A DNA stretch of 64,000 bases from UBA4421 sp002470275 (GCA_913052345.1 CAJXDR010000002.1:1-64000), one strand, 5' to 3'. Counted from the stretch's first letter, positions 8,552 to 17,586 are shown. Made by a program: numbers and translations. Notes: a model not told the origin generated them from the sequence alone.

Positions 8552-9847
8552 CTACCGCCGCGGCGTTTCTGAGAGCGCGGTGGTTAACAGCGTGAGGTAG
8601 CGCTCGACCGCGCCTCGATTCTCCTCCACTACTTGGACCCCCGCAGCCCCCATCTCCTGTTGCCTCACGCCGTCTGAAAAGATGTCACCCAACGCTTGGG
8701 CCAATTCCTGGGCATCGTTGACAACCTTGATTGCACCGGCAGTTTCCAGCGCATCGTGAACTTGGGCAAAGTTGAAGTTATGCGGCCCGGTAACAATGGG
8801 CGTACCTAGCGCAGCAGGCTCTATCGGGTTGTGTCCGCCGTGGGGCACCAGAGAGCCGCCGACAAAGGCAATATGAGCCAGGCGATAGCAGGGCAGCAGC
8901 ACGCCCATTTGGTCGATGATCAGGATATCTGCCTTTGGCTGCCCCGGATCAGACGCTGGCACCTGGATTTGACTAAAACGGCTTACGGCAAACCCGTCGG
9001 AGGTCAGCAGGGTAGTCAGTTCAGTAACGCGGTGGGGATGCCGAGGGGCCAAAATCATGTAGAGGTTAGGCATAGATTCCGTTAACGCCCGATAAGCCTC
9101 GATGACCTGGCGCTCCTCCCCGGGGTGCGTCGATGCAGCCATTAAGATGGGACGATCGAGCGCATGACACAGACGACCCATTTCTTGGGCTTTGTGGTCG
9201 ATGGATTCCGCTAGGGCGAGATCGAACTTAATGTTGCCCAGGGTGGTAATGCAGGCGGGATCTGCGCCCAGATCTATAAACCGCTGACGATGCGCCTCAC
9301 TCTGACAGCCAATGGCGGTAAAGGCGGGAAGCACCCGTCGCACCAGCCAACTGACTCGACGATAGCCCCGCGCCGAACGCTCGGAGAGCCGGGCGTTTAG
9401 CAGCATCACGGGAATTTTGCGACGACGCGCAGCCAAGACCAGGTTGGGCCAAATTTCGGTCTCCATAAGGATCACGGCCCGTGGCCTCGTGCGGTCGAGA
9501 AACCGCTCCACGGCGAAGCCAAAATCGTATGGGGCATAACAGTGTTGGACCCGGCCACCAAGCAGCCGGTGCACCTGCTCGCTGCCCGTAGGGGTCATGG
9601 TCGTCACCAATACCGGCGTGTCGTCGCGCTGCAGCAGCGCCTCCACAAGGGGGGCCGTGGCAATGGTTTCGCCGGCTGACACGCTGTGGACCCAGATGCC
9701 TCCCGCGCTGACTTCTTGGGGAACCTGCCCAAAGCGTTCAAGACGGCGTGACGCGTAGGCTGGCTCCTGCAGCCCACGCCAAAATAAGCGCAGCACGACC
9801 CAGGGCAGTGCCAGCCAAAGCAAAAGCCGATAGGCGAGCATAGCCAT
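8552..9847 (-). CDS. waaA: 3-deoxy-D-manno-octulosonic acid (Kdo) transferase
   Basis: Inner-membrane-associated GT-30 glycosyltransferase that adds Kdo from CMP-Kdo to lipid IVA, the first core step of LPS synthesis. The 431 residues show an N-terminal membrane anchor (about 5-24), HSVSAGE with the catalytic glutamate at E60, METEIWPNL, LLNARLSERS, GNIKFD, and the C-terminal CMP-Kdo site including FVGGSLVPHGGHNPIEPA and TGPHNFNF. A second ATG two codons in is an equally possible start. It is five bases downstream of the heptose-kinase-like gene, and lpxL is divergent, so this is a small LPS cluster. Confidence 0.95.
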   Translation of the reverse strand: MAMLAYRLLLWLALPWVVLRLFWRGLQEPAYASRRLERFGQVPQEVSAGGIWVHSVSAGETIATAPLVEALLQRDDTPVLVTTMTPTGSEQVHRLLGGRVQHCYAPYDFGFAVERFLDRTRPRAVILMETEIWPNLVLAARRRKIPVMLLNARLSERSARGYRRVSWLVRRVLPAFTAIGCQSEAHRQRFIDLGADPACITTLGNIKFDLALAESIDHKAQEMGRLCHALDRPILMAASTHPGEERQVIEAYRALTESMPNLYMILAPRHPHRVTELTTLLTSDGFAVSRFSQIQVPASDPGQPKADILIIDQMGVLLPCYRLAHIAFVGGSLVPHGGHNPIEPAALGTPIVTGPHNFNFAQVHDALETAGAIKVVNDAQELAQALGDIFSDGVRQQEMGAAGVQVVEENRGAVERYLTLLTTALSETPRR

Positions 9848-9852
9848 CGCGA

Positions 9853-10554
9853 CTAAGGTCCGCCTGGGCCGCTCTCGGAGGGATGACCTCCTCCCTGGGC
9901 CTCCCCGGCCAGGGTCAGCAGCCGCTGCTCCAGGACGTCCGAGTCAGGCGCCACCAGAACATCCCATTGCTCACTCTGAGCCTGGTCATCGGGGTGGGCT
10001 GCGGAATCCAAAATCGCCATCGTGCGACAGCCAAGGGTACGGCCACAAAAAGACAGCGCCCGAGATTCATTGACGCTCCCCATAGCCAAATCCACCACCA
10101 CCAGAAGCGACGCATTAGCCATGTACTTTTCGCATCGATTCTGAAAATGAGCCTGATATTCGCTCAGGCCGGTTAACGGCAGCACCTGTTCTTCCGAATG
10201 TTGGCGTCGCGGCACCCCTTCGGCAGTCGTCGCGCCCTGACCCTCGACGAACCCCAGTTCGGGATAGAAGGTGGGCCATTGGCTCACGGCCAACAGATCA
10301 ACCTCAACGCCAGCTTCGCGCACCCACTGCTGGACTGCTGACCCGAGCGCGTCGTCGCCGACAAAACCAAGGAGCGATACGGTAAACCCCCTGGACGCCA
10401 GGCGAACGGCGATGCTGGCCGCACCCAGGCTCAAGGCCCCTGATAGTGCATCAGGCGAGGCAAACGAGTGGGTGGCAGTGGGTGCAAAAACATCACCAGC
10501 AACCAGGATATGCCGTTCCTGTGGCATGAGGGAGGGAATAGACTGCGGCAGCAA
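9853..10554 (-). CDS. Truncated PfkB/HldE-like (heptose kinase-like) protein
   Basis: Resembles the first two thirds of the HldE N-terminal kinase domain (D-glycero-beta-D-manno-heptose-7-phosphate kinase): ILVAGDVF near residues 16-23, LGAASIAVRLASRG where kinases have GGAANVA, LLGFVGDDALG, GVEVDLL, VVVDLAMG, and DVLVAPDSDVLE where the family has TPN-x-x-E. The C-terminal part with the GAGD anion hole and catalytic Asp is absent, and the DRY sugar-binding segment is changed. It is 233 residues against about 320 for a complete kinase domain. The TTG start at 10554 has GGAAG upstream; ATG 10527 is the alternative. The frame is intact and sits in the usual hldE neighbourhood, so it may be a non-catalytic paralogue rather than a fresh pseudogene. 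Confidence 0.6.
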   Translation of the reverse strand: MLPQSIPSLMPQERHILVAGDVFAPTATHSFASPDALSGALSLGAASIAVRLASRGFTVSLLGFVGDDALGSAVQQWVREAGVEVDLLAVSQWPTFYPELGFVEGQGATTAEGVPRRQHSEEQVLPLTGLSEYQAHFQNRCEKYMANASLLVVVDLAMGSVNESRALSFCGRTLGCRTMAILDSAAHPDDQAQSEQWDVLVAPDSDVLEQRLLTLAGEAQGGGHPSESGPGGP

Positions 10555-10668
10555 GGATCACGCTTCCGTATGGACCGGCTGCGATGCTATCACAAGCTGC
10601 CCTTTCGCGAAGATGCGCGATCCTGGCCGCTGGCCTGTGCGTCGTCTCGCGGCTAACATGAGACAGAT

Positions 10669-11586
10669 ATGAGCCAACATCCACACTCCAGCCTGGGCGC
10701 CTATGCGCCCCGCTACTGGCCTACCTGGCTCTTAGTCGGCGGGATGTGGCTTATCGCCAGATTGCCCATCCCTGCGCTCTTCCAAATCGGCAAAGTCTTT
10801 GGCCTTCTCGCCCTGCGCTTCGCGGGCAAACGTCGGCATATCACCCAGGTAAATATCGAGCATTGTTTTCCTAGCCTCACTGCTGAGGAGAAAAAGAAGC
10901 TCGTTACCGACAACTTCATCCACACCGGCATTGGTGCAGTGGAAATGGCCCTGCCCTGGCTCAACCCCAAACGAAACATTCGAGATCGACTGAGCGTTTC
11001 AGGGGAAGAGCATCTCCAGCGAGCACACGCAATGGGTAAGGGGGTGATTTTAGTGGGTGGTCACTATACGACCATCGATGTCACCAGCCAGGCGCTGGGC
11101 GATACAGGCGTCATTGACGTCATGTACCGTGCGAATAAGAACCCGGTTTGGGAAAGGTTGCAGGTTGGCGGGCGAGACCACTTTTTTGATGGGGTGATCG
11201 AGCGGGGAGACATGCGGCAAATCCTCAAGCGTCTCAATCAGGGGCGCGCTATCTGGTATGCGGCGGATCAGGATTACGGCAGACGACATTCAGTCTTCGC
11301 CCCCTTTTTTGGCATTCAGGCAGCCACCATCACCGTGGCCGCACGGCTGGCCCAGCGCCAGGCGTGCCCAGTAATAATGCTCCACCAATATCGAGACCTA
11401 AAGAGCCACCGTTGGAAGCTGGTCTTCAGCCCTATCCTGGAACACTTCCCCAGCGGTGATCCACATGAGGACGCCTCGCGACTCAATGCGCTGCTAGAGG
11501 CTTCGCTGAAAGATGCCCCGGAACAATATCTTTGGATGCACCGACGCTTCAAAACACGCCCTGAGGGTGAACCCGGATTCTATTAA
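10669..11586 (+). CDS. lpxL: LpxL/HtrB family lipid A lauroyl acyltransferase
   Basis: Inner-membrane acyltransferase that transfers a secondary acyl chain (typically laurate) from ACP to Kdo2-lipid IVA. The 305-residue protein has an N-terminal hydrophobic anchor (about 19-34) and the HX4D catalytic pair H132 and D137 in GGHYTTIDV, followed by YRANKNP and the AADQDYGRRHSVFAPFFG segment of the family. Start ATG 10669. It is divergent from the kinase-like/waaA pair. LpxM, LpxP and LpxL share these motifs, so acyl specificity is inferred from genomic context. Confidence 0.9.
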   Translation: MSQHPHSSLGAYAPRYWPTWLLVGGMWLIARLPIPALFQIGKVFGLLALRFAGKRRHITQVNIEHCFPSLTAEEKKKLVTDNFIHTGIGAVEMALPWLNPKRNIRDRLSVSGEEHLQRAHAMGKGVILVGGHYTTIDVTSQALGDTGVIDVMYRANKNPVWERLQVGGRDHFFDGVIERGDMRQILKRLNQGRAIWYAADQDYGRRHSVFAPFFGIQAATITVAARLAQRQACPVIMLHQYRDLKSHRWKLVFSPILEHFPSGDPHEDASRLNALLEASLKDAPEQYLWMHRRFKTRPEGEPGFY

Positions 11587-11678
11587 CGCCGCCGCCAACC
11601 TGCAGGTGCAGCGGCTAAGACTTGGGACTACACTAGGCTTCCCTTTATTGCCCGTACTTCGAGCCGGGTTTGATAGAT

Positions 11679-12842
11679 ATGAAAGTCATTCCGGATTTTT
11701 CAGAAATGCTAAGCCGACTGGTTGGCGAACCCTCGATCAGCTCCACCTCTTCAGAGATTGATCGCAGCAACCTGGGCGTGATAGAGCAACTGGCGACGTG
11801 GCTGGAGGATCTTGGATTCGATACCGAGATCATGCCCCTCCCTGGCCGTCCGGATAAGGCCAATCTCATTGCGACCCTCGGCACGCCCCCTCAAGATAAC
11901 GAAGGTGGCTTGGTGCTCGCCGGCCATACCGATACGGTGCCCTTTGACGACTCCCTGTGGCAGAGCGACCCTTTCCGCCTGAAAGATGCAGAGGATCGCT
12001 TTTACGGCCTCGGCTGCTGCGATATGAAAGGCTTTTTTCCCGTAGCCCTCATGGCCGCACGATCCCTAGACGCAGACACGTTAACCGCCCCGCTAACCCT
12101 AATCGCGACGGCGGACGAGGAGTCCTCAATGGCGGGCGGGCGCCAACTTTTGGCCAGCGGTCGGCCTCGCGCGAAGTATGCGGTCATTGGCGAACCCACA
12201 GGGATGCGACCCATCTTCGCGCATAAAGGTATCAGCATGATGTCCATCAAGATCGAGGGAGCCTCGGGTCACTCTTCGGACCCAAGCCTTGGGGCTAATG
12301 CCCTGGATGCCATGCACGAGGTCATAACCGCACTCATTGCTCTGCGGACTCGACTCGCTCAGCAATATCGTGATGACGCCTTTGAGGTCAGTATCCCGAC
12401 CATGAATTTAGGTTGCCTGCATGGAGGGGATAACCCCAATCGAATTTGCGGGTCCGCCGAGCTGCAGATTGATCTGCGCCTGCTGCCCGGCATGAATTCG
12501 GACTCACTGCACGATGAACTGGAAGCGCTGATTCACCAGGCAGTTGCACAGCATGACGTTACCCTTAACCTGCACAAAGCCTATCCGCCGATACTGCCCT
12601 TCGCCTCCCCTGCAGATGGGGAGTTGGTGACTACTCTGGGCCAGCTCTCCCGACAGGAACCCGGCACCGTCGCCTTTGGTACCGAAGCACATTTTTTGCA
12701 GAGCCTTGGCATGGAGACTGTCGTCTGGGGCCCAGGACACATAGACCAGGCACACCAGCCCAATGAATACCTGCATAAGGGTCAAATTGAGCCCGCCATC
12801 GATACCCTTAAGCATATTATTCACCGTTACTGCGTAGCATAA
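11679..12842 (+). CDS. argE: Acetylornithine deacetylase
   Basis: Zinc-dependent M20 family hydrolase releasing ornithine from N-acetylornithine in the linear arginine pathway. About 387 residues. Metal and catalytic motifs are in order: AGHTDTVPFDD, YGLGCCDMKGFF, the general base pair in ATADEESSMAGG, GEPTGM, the dimerisation insert, and the C-terminal FGTEAHF and WGPGHIDQAHQPNEY. ATG 11679 is preferred; an in-frame TTG lies nine bases earlier. Only three bases separate it from argA, so the first and a later step of ornithine synthesis are coupled in one transcript. Confidence 0.93.
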   Translation: MKVIPDFSEMLSRLVGEPSISSTSSEIDRSNLGVIEQLATWLEDLGFDTEIMPLPGRPDKANLIATLGTPPQDNEGGLVLAGHTDTVPFDDSLWQSDPFRLKDAEDRFYGLGCCDMKGFFPVALMAARSLDADTLTAPLTLIATADEESSMAGGRQLLASGRPRAKYAVIGEPTGMRPIFAHKGISMMSIKIEGASGHSSDPSLGANALDAMHEVITALIALRTRLAQQYRDDAFEVSIPTMNLGCLHGGDNPNRICGSAELQIDLRLLPGMNSDSLHDELEALIHQAVAQHDVTLNLHKAYPPILPFASPADGELVTTLGQLSRQEPGTVAFGTEAHFLQSLGMETVVWGPGHIDQAHQPNEYLHKGQIEPAIDTLKHIIHRYCVA

Positions 12843-12845
12843 GAA

Positions 12846-14138
12846 ATGAAAGAGACGGACTACGCCGGTTGGTTTCGCCGGTCCACACCCTATATCAGCG
12901 CCCATCGCGGGAAGACCTTCGTTGTCTTTCTAGGAGGCGATGCGCTAGCGCACCCTAACCTCATTCATATCGTGCACGATCTCGCGCTACTTCACGTGCT
13001 CGGTGTTCGCCTGGTGTTGGTTCATGGTGCGAGGCCGCAGCTGGACGCACGACTGCCCGCCATCGAGAAAAAAAATGGGCGAAGAATCACCCAGGCCACG
13101 GAAATGAGTGTTATCGGTGGGGTGCTTGGAGAACTTCGCATGCAGCTCGAAGCGTTGTTCTCCACCGGCTTGCCCAATACGCCACTGCACAACGTCGACA
13201 TCTGCGTCAGCAGCGGCAACTTTGTGATGGCCCGGCCATTGGGCATTGTTGACGGCATTGACCACCTCTGTACCGGCGTTTTTCGCAGCCTGAAACTCCA
13301 GCGCGTCACTCGGCTGTTGGACACCGAAAGCATCGTCCTCATTTCGCCCCACGGCTACTCACCGTCAGGGCAGGCGTTTAACCTGGTCGCCGAGGATTTG
13401 GCCGCCGAGGTCAGCGTGGCGCTTCAGGCCGACAAGCTCATCATCCTGGATGATCGAGCCTGTTTGGAAAATGCCGAGGGCGAGCGTTTAAGCTCGGTTA
13501 CACCTACCTATCTCGAGAAAGAGCTAGAGACGTTTGGAGAGGCCGGGCGCACCCGGCTCAAGGCGCTGGCCTTCGCGGTTCGGGAGGGCGTGACAAAGGG
13601 TCACCTGCTTTCTTTTGAAGAAGATGGTGCCCTACTGAAGGAGCTGTTCAAGGCCGATGGCGTCGGCACTCAGGTGGTAAAAGAACAAACGAACTCTATT
13701 CGGGAGGCCAACCTGGCAGACGTTTCTGGCATCGTCGAGATTATTCGCCCCTTGGAAGAATCCGGCGTCTTAGTTAGACGCTCCCGCGATCGCCTTGAAC
13801 GTGAGATTTCTAACTTCCTGGTTGCCGAAATCGACGGCGTCGTCGTGGGCTGCTGCGCGGTCTACGCGGGTGAGGACATGGCAGAGCTGGCGTGTGTTGT
13901 CGTGCACCAACACTTCCGTAATGGCGGCTCTGGCATTGGCAGCGGACTGCTGCTTGCCGCCGAGCGCAGTGCCAAGACAATGGGTGCCACGGCGCTCTTT
14001 GCACTTACTACCGGGGCCCAGGACTGGTTTTTAGACCAGGGATTTTTGGAGGCCGACGTGGACAGCCTCCCGAAATCAAAACAATCACTTTACAACTGGC
14101 AGCGCGGCTCTAAAGTGATGACCAAGGCGCTGCACTAG
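12846..14138 (+). CDS. argA: N-acetylglutamate synthase
   Basis: First step of arginine synthesis, acetylating glutamate with acetyl-CoA. At 430 residues it has the classic two-domain ArgA: an amino acid kinase-like regulatory domain (about 1-285, with VLVHGARPQLD, LISPHGYSPSGQAFNL and DKLIILDD) that binds arginine in homologues, and a C-terminal GNAT domain (about 290-430, with REANLADVSGI, LVAEIDGVVVGCCA, and HFRNGGSGIGSGLL as the acetyl-CoA loop). Start ATG 12846. Feedback inhibition by arginine is expected from the family, not shown by sequence. Confidence 0.95.
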   Translation: MKETDYAGWFRRSTPYISAHRGKTFVVFLGGDALAHPNLIHIVHDLALLHVLGVRLVLVHGARPQLDARLPAIEKKNGRRITQATEMSVIGGVLGELRMQLEALFSTGLPNTPLHNVDICVSSGNFVMARPLGIVDGIDHLCTGVFRSLKLQRVTRLLDTESIVLISPHGYSPSGQAFNLVAEDLAAEVSVALQADKLIILDDRACLENAEGERLSSVTPTYLEKELETFGEAGRTRLKALAFAVREGVTKGHLLSFEEDGALLKELFKADGVGTQVVKEQTNSIREANLADVSGIVEIIRPLEESGVLVRRSRDRLEREISNFLVAEIDGVVVGCCAVYAGEDMAELACVVVHQHFRNGGSGIGSGLLLAAERSAKTMGATALFALTTGAQDWFLDQGFLEADVDSLPKSKQSLYNWQRGSKVMTKALH

Positions 14139-14197
14139 CGCGGCCCACGGCAACGCCGCTCTACCCAAGCAACCTAAGAAGGCGAAACACCAATCTC

Positions 14198-15877
14198 ATG
14201 AGTAACGAACGTCCCTATAGTTCTGTCATCGTCGATGGCGTAGAACAAGCACCTAGTCGAGCCATGCTTTACCCTACCGGCTTCAAGCCAGAGGACTTTA
14301 GTAAACCCCAGGTCGGCATCGCCTCAACCTGGAGTATGGTCACGCCCTGCAATATGCACATCAACGAGCTGGCAGACGCGGCGGCCATGGGCGCTGACGA
14401 GGCGGGAGCGAAGTCGGTGCTCTTCAACACCATTACCGTTTCGGACGGCATCTCCATGGGCACCCCCGGCATGCGTTACTCCCTGGTCTCTCGGGAGGTC
14501 ATCGCTGACTCCATTGAGACCGTTGTCGGGGCTCAGGGATTCGACGGTTTCGTCGCCATTGGCGGCTGTGACAAAAACATGCCCGCATGCGGCATCGCCA
14601 TGGCGCGGCTGAATCGACCCAGCGTCTTTGTTTATGGTGGGACGATTTTGCCGGGTGCGGAGCGTCGCGACGTGGTTTCCGTATTCGAAGCCGTCGGCGG
14701 CCATGCGGCGGGGAAGGTCAGCGACATTGAACTCCAGGAGGTCGAATCAACGGCCATTCCGGGACCTGGATCCTGCGGCGGCATGTATACCGCCAATACC
14801 ATGGCCTCAGCCCTAGAGGCACTAGGGCTTTCGTTACCCGGCAGTTCGGCGCAAAACGCGATCAGTCAGGAGAAAAAACAGGATAGCTACAACGCCGGTG
14901 CTGCCGTCCGCCACCTCATCAAGCGCGGCATCAAACCAAGCGACATCCTTTCTCCCGAGGCGTTTGAGAATGCCATCACGCTGACCATTGCCCTTGAGGG
15001 GTCAACCAATGCGGTGCTGCACCTGTTGGCCATTGCCCATGCAGCCAACATTCCGCTCTCCATAGATGACTTTAGCCGCATTGGTGAACGGGTGCCGGTA
15101 CTGGCAGATATGCGGCCCGCCGGGGCCTATGCCATGAGTGAGTTAGTGGAAATTGGCGGCATTCAACCGTTGATGAAGCGCCTGCTGGACGCCGGCCTGT
15201 TACACGGTGACTGTCTAACGGTTACGGGCCATACCCTGGCGGAAAATTTGGCAAATATTCCCGACTATCCCGCAGATCAGAGGATCATTCGCCCCTTCGA
15301 CGATCCCATCAAATCGGACAGTCACCTGGTCATCCTTCGCGGCAATTTGGCACCTGAGGGCGCTGTCGCCAAAATTACCGGCCACGAAGGACTCAGCTTT
15401 AGCGGTGCGGCCCGCTGTTTTCATGGTGAAGAAGCGGCTATGAAGGCCATCATGCAAGGCACCGTGGTCAAGGGTGATGTTGTTATCGTTCGCTATGAAG
15501 GTCCCCAAGGCGGCCCGGGCATGAGAGAAATGCTCAGCCCAACCAGCGCTATAAATGGTCGCGGGCTGTCCCAGGATGTTGCCCTATTGACGGACGGTCG
15601 CTTTTCAGGAGGCTCCCATGGCTTCGTCATTGGCCATGTCACGCCCGAAGCCTTCCTGGGCGGACCCATTGCCCTCGTTGAAGACGGAGATCGCATCACC
15701 ATCGATGCGGAGAGCAAGGAAATTTCCCTCCACGTGGATGCTCAGGAACTTGAACGCAGGCGGCAGGCGTGGTCGGCACCCGACGCCTACACCGAAAGAG
15801 GCACGCTGGCGAAGTACGCCCGCTTGGTCAGCTCGGCGAGCGAGGGCGCCGTGACCGACAAATATCTGGGGGGTTAA
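14198..15877 (+). CDS. ilvD: Dihydroxy-acid dehydratase
   Basis: Dehydrates 2,3-dihydroxy-isovalerate and 2,3-dihydroxy-3-methylvalerate in valine, isoleucine and leucine synthesis. The 559-residue form is shorter than the 616-residue E. coli enzyme and resembles the group found in cyanobacteria, actinobacteria and archaea. Three cluster cysteines are visible: C51 in TPCNMH, C124 in GGCDKNMPAC and C193 in GSCGGMYTANTM, a pattern compatible with a [2Fe-2S] cluster, which is less oxygen-sensitive than the [4Fe-4S] type. Start ATG 14198. Its TAA overlaps the ATG of the next small gene by one base. Confidence 0.95.
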   Translation: MSNERPYSSVIVDGVEQAPSRAMLYPTGFKPEDFSKPQVGIASTWSMVTPCNMHINELADAAAMGADEAGAKSVLFNTITVSDGISMGTPGMRYSLVSREVIADSIETVVGAQGFDGFVAIGGCDKNMPACGIAMARLNRPSVFVYGGTILPGAERRDVVSVFEAVGGHAAGKVSDIELQEVESTAIPGPGSCGGMYTANTMASALEALGLSLPGSSAQNAISQEKKQDSYNAGAAVRHLIKRGIKPSDILSPEAFENAITLTIALEGSTNAVLHLLAIAHAANIPLSIDDFSRIGERVPVLADMRPAGAYAMSELVEIGGIQPLMKRLLDAGLLHGDCLTVTGHTLAENLANIPDYPADQRIIRPFDDPIKSDSHLVILRGNLAPEGAVAKITGHEGLSFSGAARCFHGEEAAMKAIMQGTVVKGDVVIVRYEGPQGGPGMREMLSPTSAINGRGLSQDVALLTDGRFSGGSHGFVIGHVTPEAFLGGPIALVEDGDRITIDAESKEISLHVDAQELERRRQAWSAPDAYTERGTLAKYARLVSSASEGAVTDKYLGG

Positions 15878-16098
15878 TGCTGTGCAGCCTTTGTCCATGC
15901 GAAGCGACGCGGGAAGCGCCTGGCTACCGACTCTGGGTCTGTGAGAACTGTTGGCAGGAGGCTGAGGGTGGCTGGTCGCGGGTCCACGAGACGGTGCTGT
16001 TTAGCCGGCTAGCCAAGGAAGGCCTGCTCATTCCGGACCGTAATGAGGCAAATCTCCTCCCCAGACTCTACGCACCCCCTGCTGATTTCGCACTTTAG
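15877..16098 (+). CDS. Small zinc-ribbon-like protein, translationally coupled to ilvD
   Basis: A 73-residue protein of unknown function. Cysteines at 3, 6 and 8 (CSLCPC) and at 22 and 25 (CENC) form a likely treble-clef or zinc-ribbon metal site, followed by a helix (WSRVHETVLFSRLAKEG) and a proline-rich tail. The ATG overlaps the ilvD stop in a TAATG arrangement, which implies coupled translation. The same frame stays open upstream inside ilvD, but the overlap, the clean CxxC start and the absence of a ribosome site further upstream favour 15877. I do not recognise a named family. Confidence 0.65.
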   Translation: MLCSLCPCEATREAPGYRLWVCENCWQEAEGGWSRVHETVLFSRLAKEGLLIPDRNEANLLPRLYAPPADFAL

Positions 16099-16110
16099 CG
16101 ACGGCGGCCC

Positions 16111-16554
16111 CTACTCGGCACCGACCGGCACAATCCGCAATACCACGGCGCTTGCGCGATCGTTCCCGATGGCGCTGATGAAACGATCCCCCCAACCGTA
16201 CTTTTCTGCCATCAGGTCATTGATGGCCTCCGTGTGTTCGGGTTCGTAATCGACAAAGACAACGTAGGTCTTGGCAGCACGGGTTAGGAGGGAAGGCTGA
16301 CCCTGTCGCTGTTGGGCAGCCAGCCTTTTATACCACGCAGAATTCTGATCTCCGCGAAGCCACATGCTCGCGTCATGATCCACCACCCAGAGACGGGTCA
16401 CCCTGTTATCACCCGCTTCACTTTGGGTTTCCAAGACCACCACTTCGCCGCTCTCGGAGGCAATCACCACCGCCAGCGCGAAGCTTGCCGCCGCAAAGGC
16501 AAACAGCATAATCACGCGAAACAGGCCATTTCCCAACCCCGCTAGGACCGACAT
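16111..16554 (-). CDS. Membrane-anchored small protein, possibly of the DUF2255/split-barrel type
   Basis: 147 residues with one N-terminal membrane segment (about 10-33) and a C-terminal domain containing TRLWVVDHDASMWLRGD, then WYKRLAAQQ and EKYGWGDRFISAIG. That order (TRLWVVD, WLR, WY-x-RL, YGW-D-R) is familiar from small FMN-binding split-barrel or DUF2255-like proteins, but I am not certain of the family and no cofactor site is proven. The hydrophobic anchor would put the domain at the inner membrane. It is last in a tight leftward series fabV-hemE-this gene, nine bases after hemE. Confidence 0.6.
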   Translation of the reverse strand: MSVLAGLGNGLFRVIMLFAFAAASFALAVVIASESGEVVVLETQSEAGDNRVTRLWVVDHDASMWLRGDQNSAWYKRLAAQQRQGQPSLLTRAAKTYVVFVDYEPEHTEAINDLMAEKYGWGDRFISAIGNDRASAVVLRIVPVGAE

Positions 16555-16563
16555 AGAGCGTGC

Positions 16564-17586
16564 CTAACGAGCGGTTTGTGCGTGGACATGGTCCACCAGG
16601 AACTTGACGTTATCGACGGGCGTTTGGGGCACGATCCCATGCCCCAAATTAAAGATATGACCAGCACGACCGGCCACCTCGTCAAGCAATCGCTGACTCT
16701 GAGCGGCAACGGTGGGTCGATCGGCGCATAGGACGATAGGGTCTAAATTACCCTGAACGGCGGTAAGACCCAGGTTATCCCATGTGGGTACGAGGGGCGT
16801 CCGCCAATCAAAGGCCAACACATCGATATTCATCTTCGCCACTTCAGGGAGTAAGTGAACGTTCCCCGTACCGAAGTAAATGATAGGCACTGACCCTGAC
16901 AAGGCATTGACCAGCGTCTGCAGGTAGGGCGCAACAAAGGTACGAAAATCTGATACCGACAAATTACCCACCCAGGTATCGAATAACTGGATAGCATCGA
17001 CGCCAGCACTGATCTGAAGCCGGAGATAGCTGGCCAGCTGCCAGACCAATTTTCCCATCAGCTCAGCCCAAAGCTGGGGAGCCTCGTACATCATCTTTTT
17101 TACATGGATATAGTTGCGCGAGCCTCGACCCTCAATGCCATAAGACGCCAGCGTAAAGGGTGCGCCAGCAAAGCCGATTAACGCGATCTCTCCGGGCAGG
17201 CCACCAATAATATTTTTTACCGTATGCTCAATGTAGGGGGTCGCCTCAACCGCTTCAGCACAACGCAGGTTCGCCACATCCGCCTCACTGCGAATGGGAT
17301 TATGGAAAACCGGACCTTCGCCGGGCAGATATTCAAGCTGCAGCCCCATGGGTTCGAGAATCGGCAGCAGGTCTGCAAACATGATCGCCGCATCGACGCC
17401 AAGAATACGTTGGGCATCCAGAGTAGCCTGAGCAGCCTTTTCTGGATTTTTGAAAAAATCGAGGCTCGGCATGGTCCCCTTGACCTGATGGTATTCAGGC
17501 ATATATCTACCTGCCTGCCGATTCAGCCAAATTGGTGTATGTGCGGTGGGCTCTCCACGGCACGCCTGAAGAAAGACTTTTTCCAT
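16564..17586 (-). CDS. hemE: Uroporphyrinogen decarboxylase
   Basis: Cytoplasmic enzyme decarboxylating the four acetate groups of uroporphyrinogen III to give coproporphyrinogen III in haem synthesis. 340 residues, slightly short of the usual 354. Signatures are intact: IWLNRQAGRYMPEY with the substrate-binding Arg pair, IMFADLL with the catalytic Asp, GFAGAPFTLASYGIEG, QLFDTWVG, and FNLGHGIVPQTP near the C-terminus. Start ATG 17586, nine bases after fabV. The family normally has MMRQAGR where this has LNRQAGR, a mild difference. Confidence 0.95.
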   Translation of the reverse strand: MEKVFLQACRGEPTAHTPIWLNRQAGRYMPEYHQVKGTMPSLDFFKNPEKAAQATLDAQRILGVDAAIMFADLLPILEPMGLQLEYLPGEGPVFHNPIRSEADVANLRCAEAVEATPYIEHTVKNIIGGLPGEIALIGFAGAPFTLASYGIEGRGSRNYIHVKKMMYEAPQLWAELMGKLVWQLASYLRLQISAGVDAIQLFDTWVGNLSVSDFRTFVAPYLQTLVNALSGSVPIIYFGTGNVHLLPEVAKMNIDVLAFDWRTPLVPTWDNLGLTAVQGNLDPIVLCADRPTVAAQSQRLLDEVAGRAGHIFNLGHGIVPQTPVDNVKFLVDHVHAQTAR

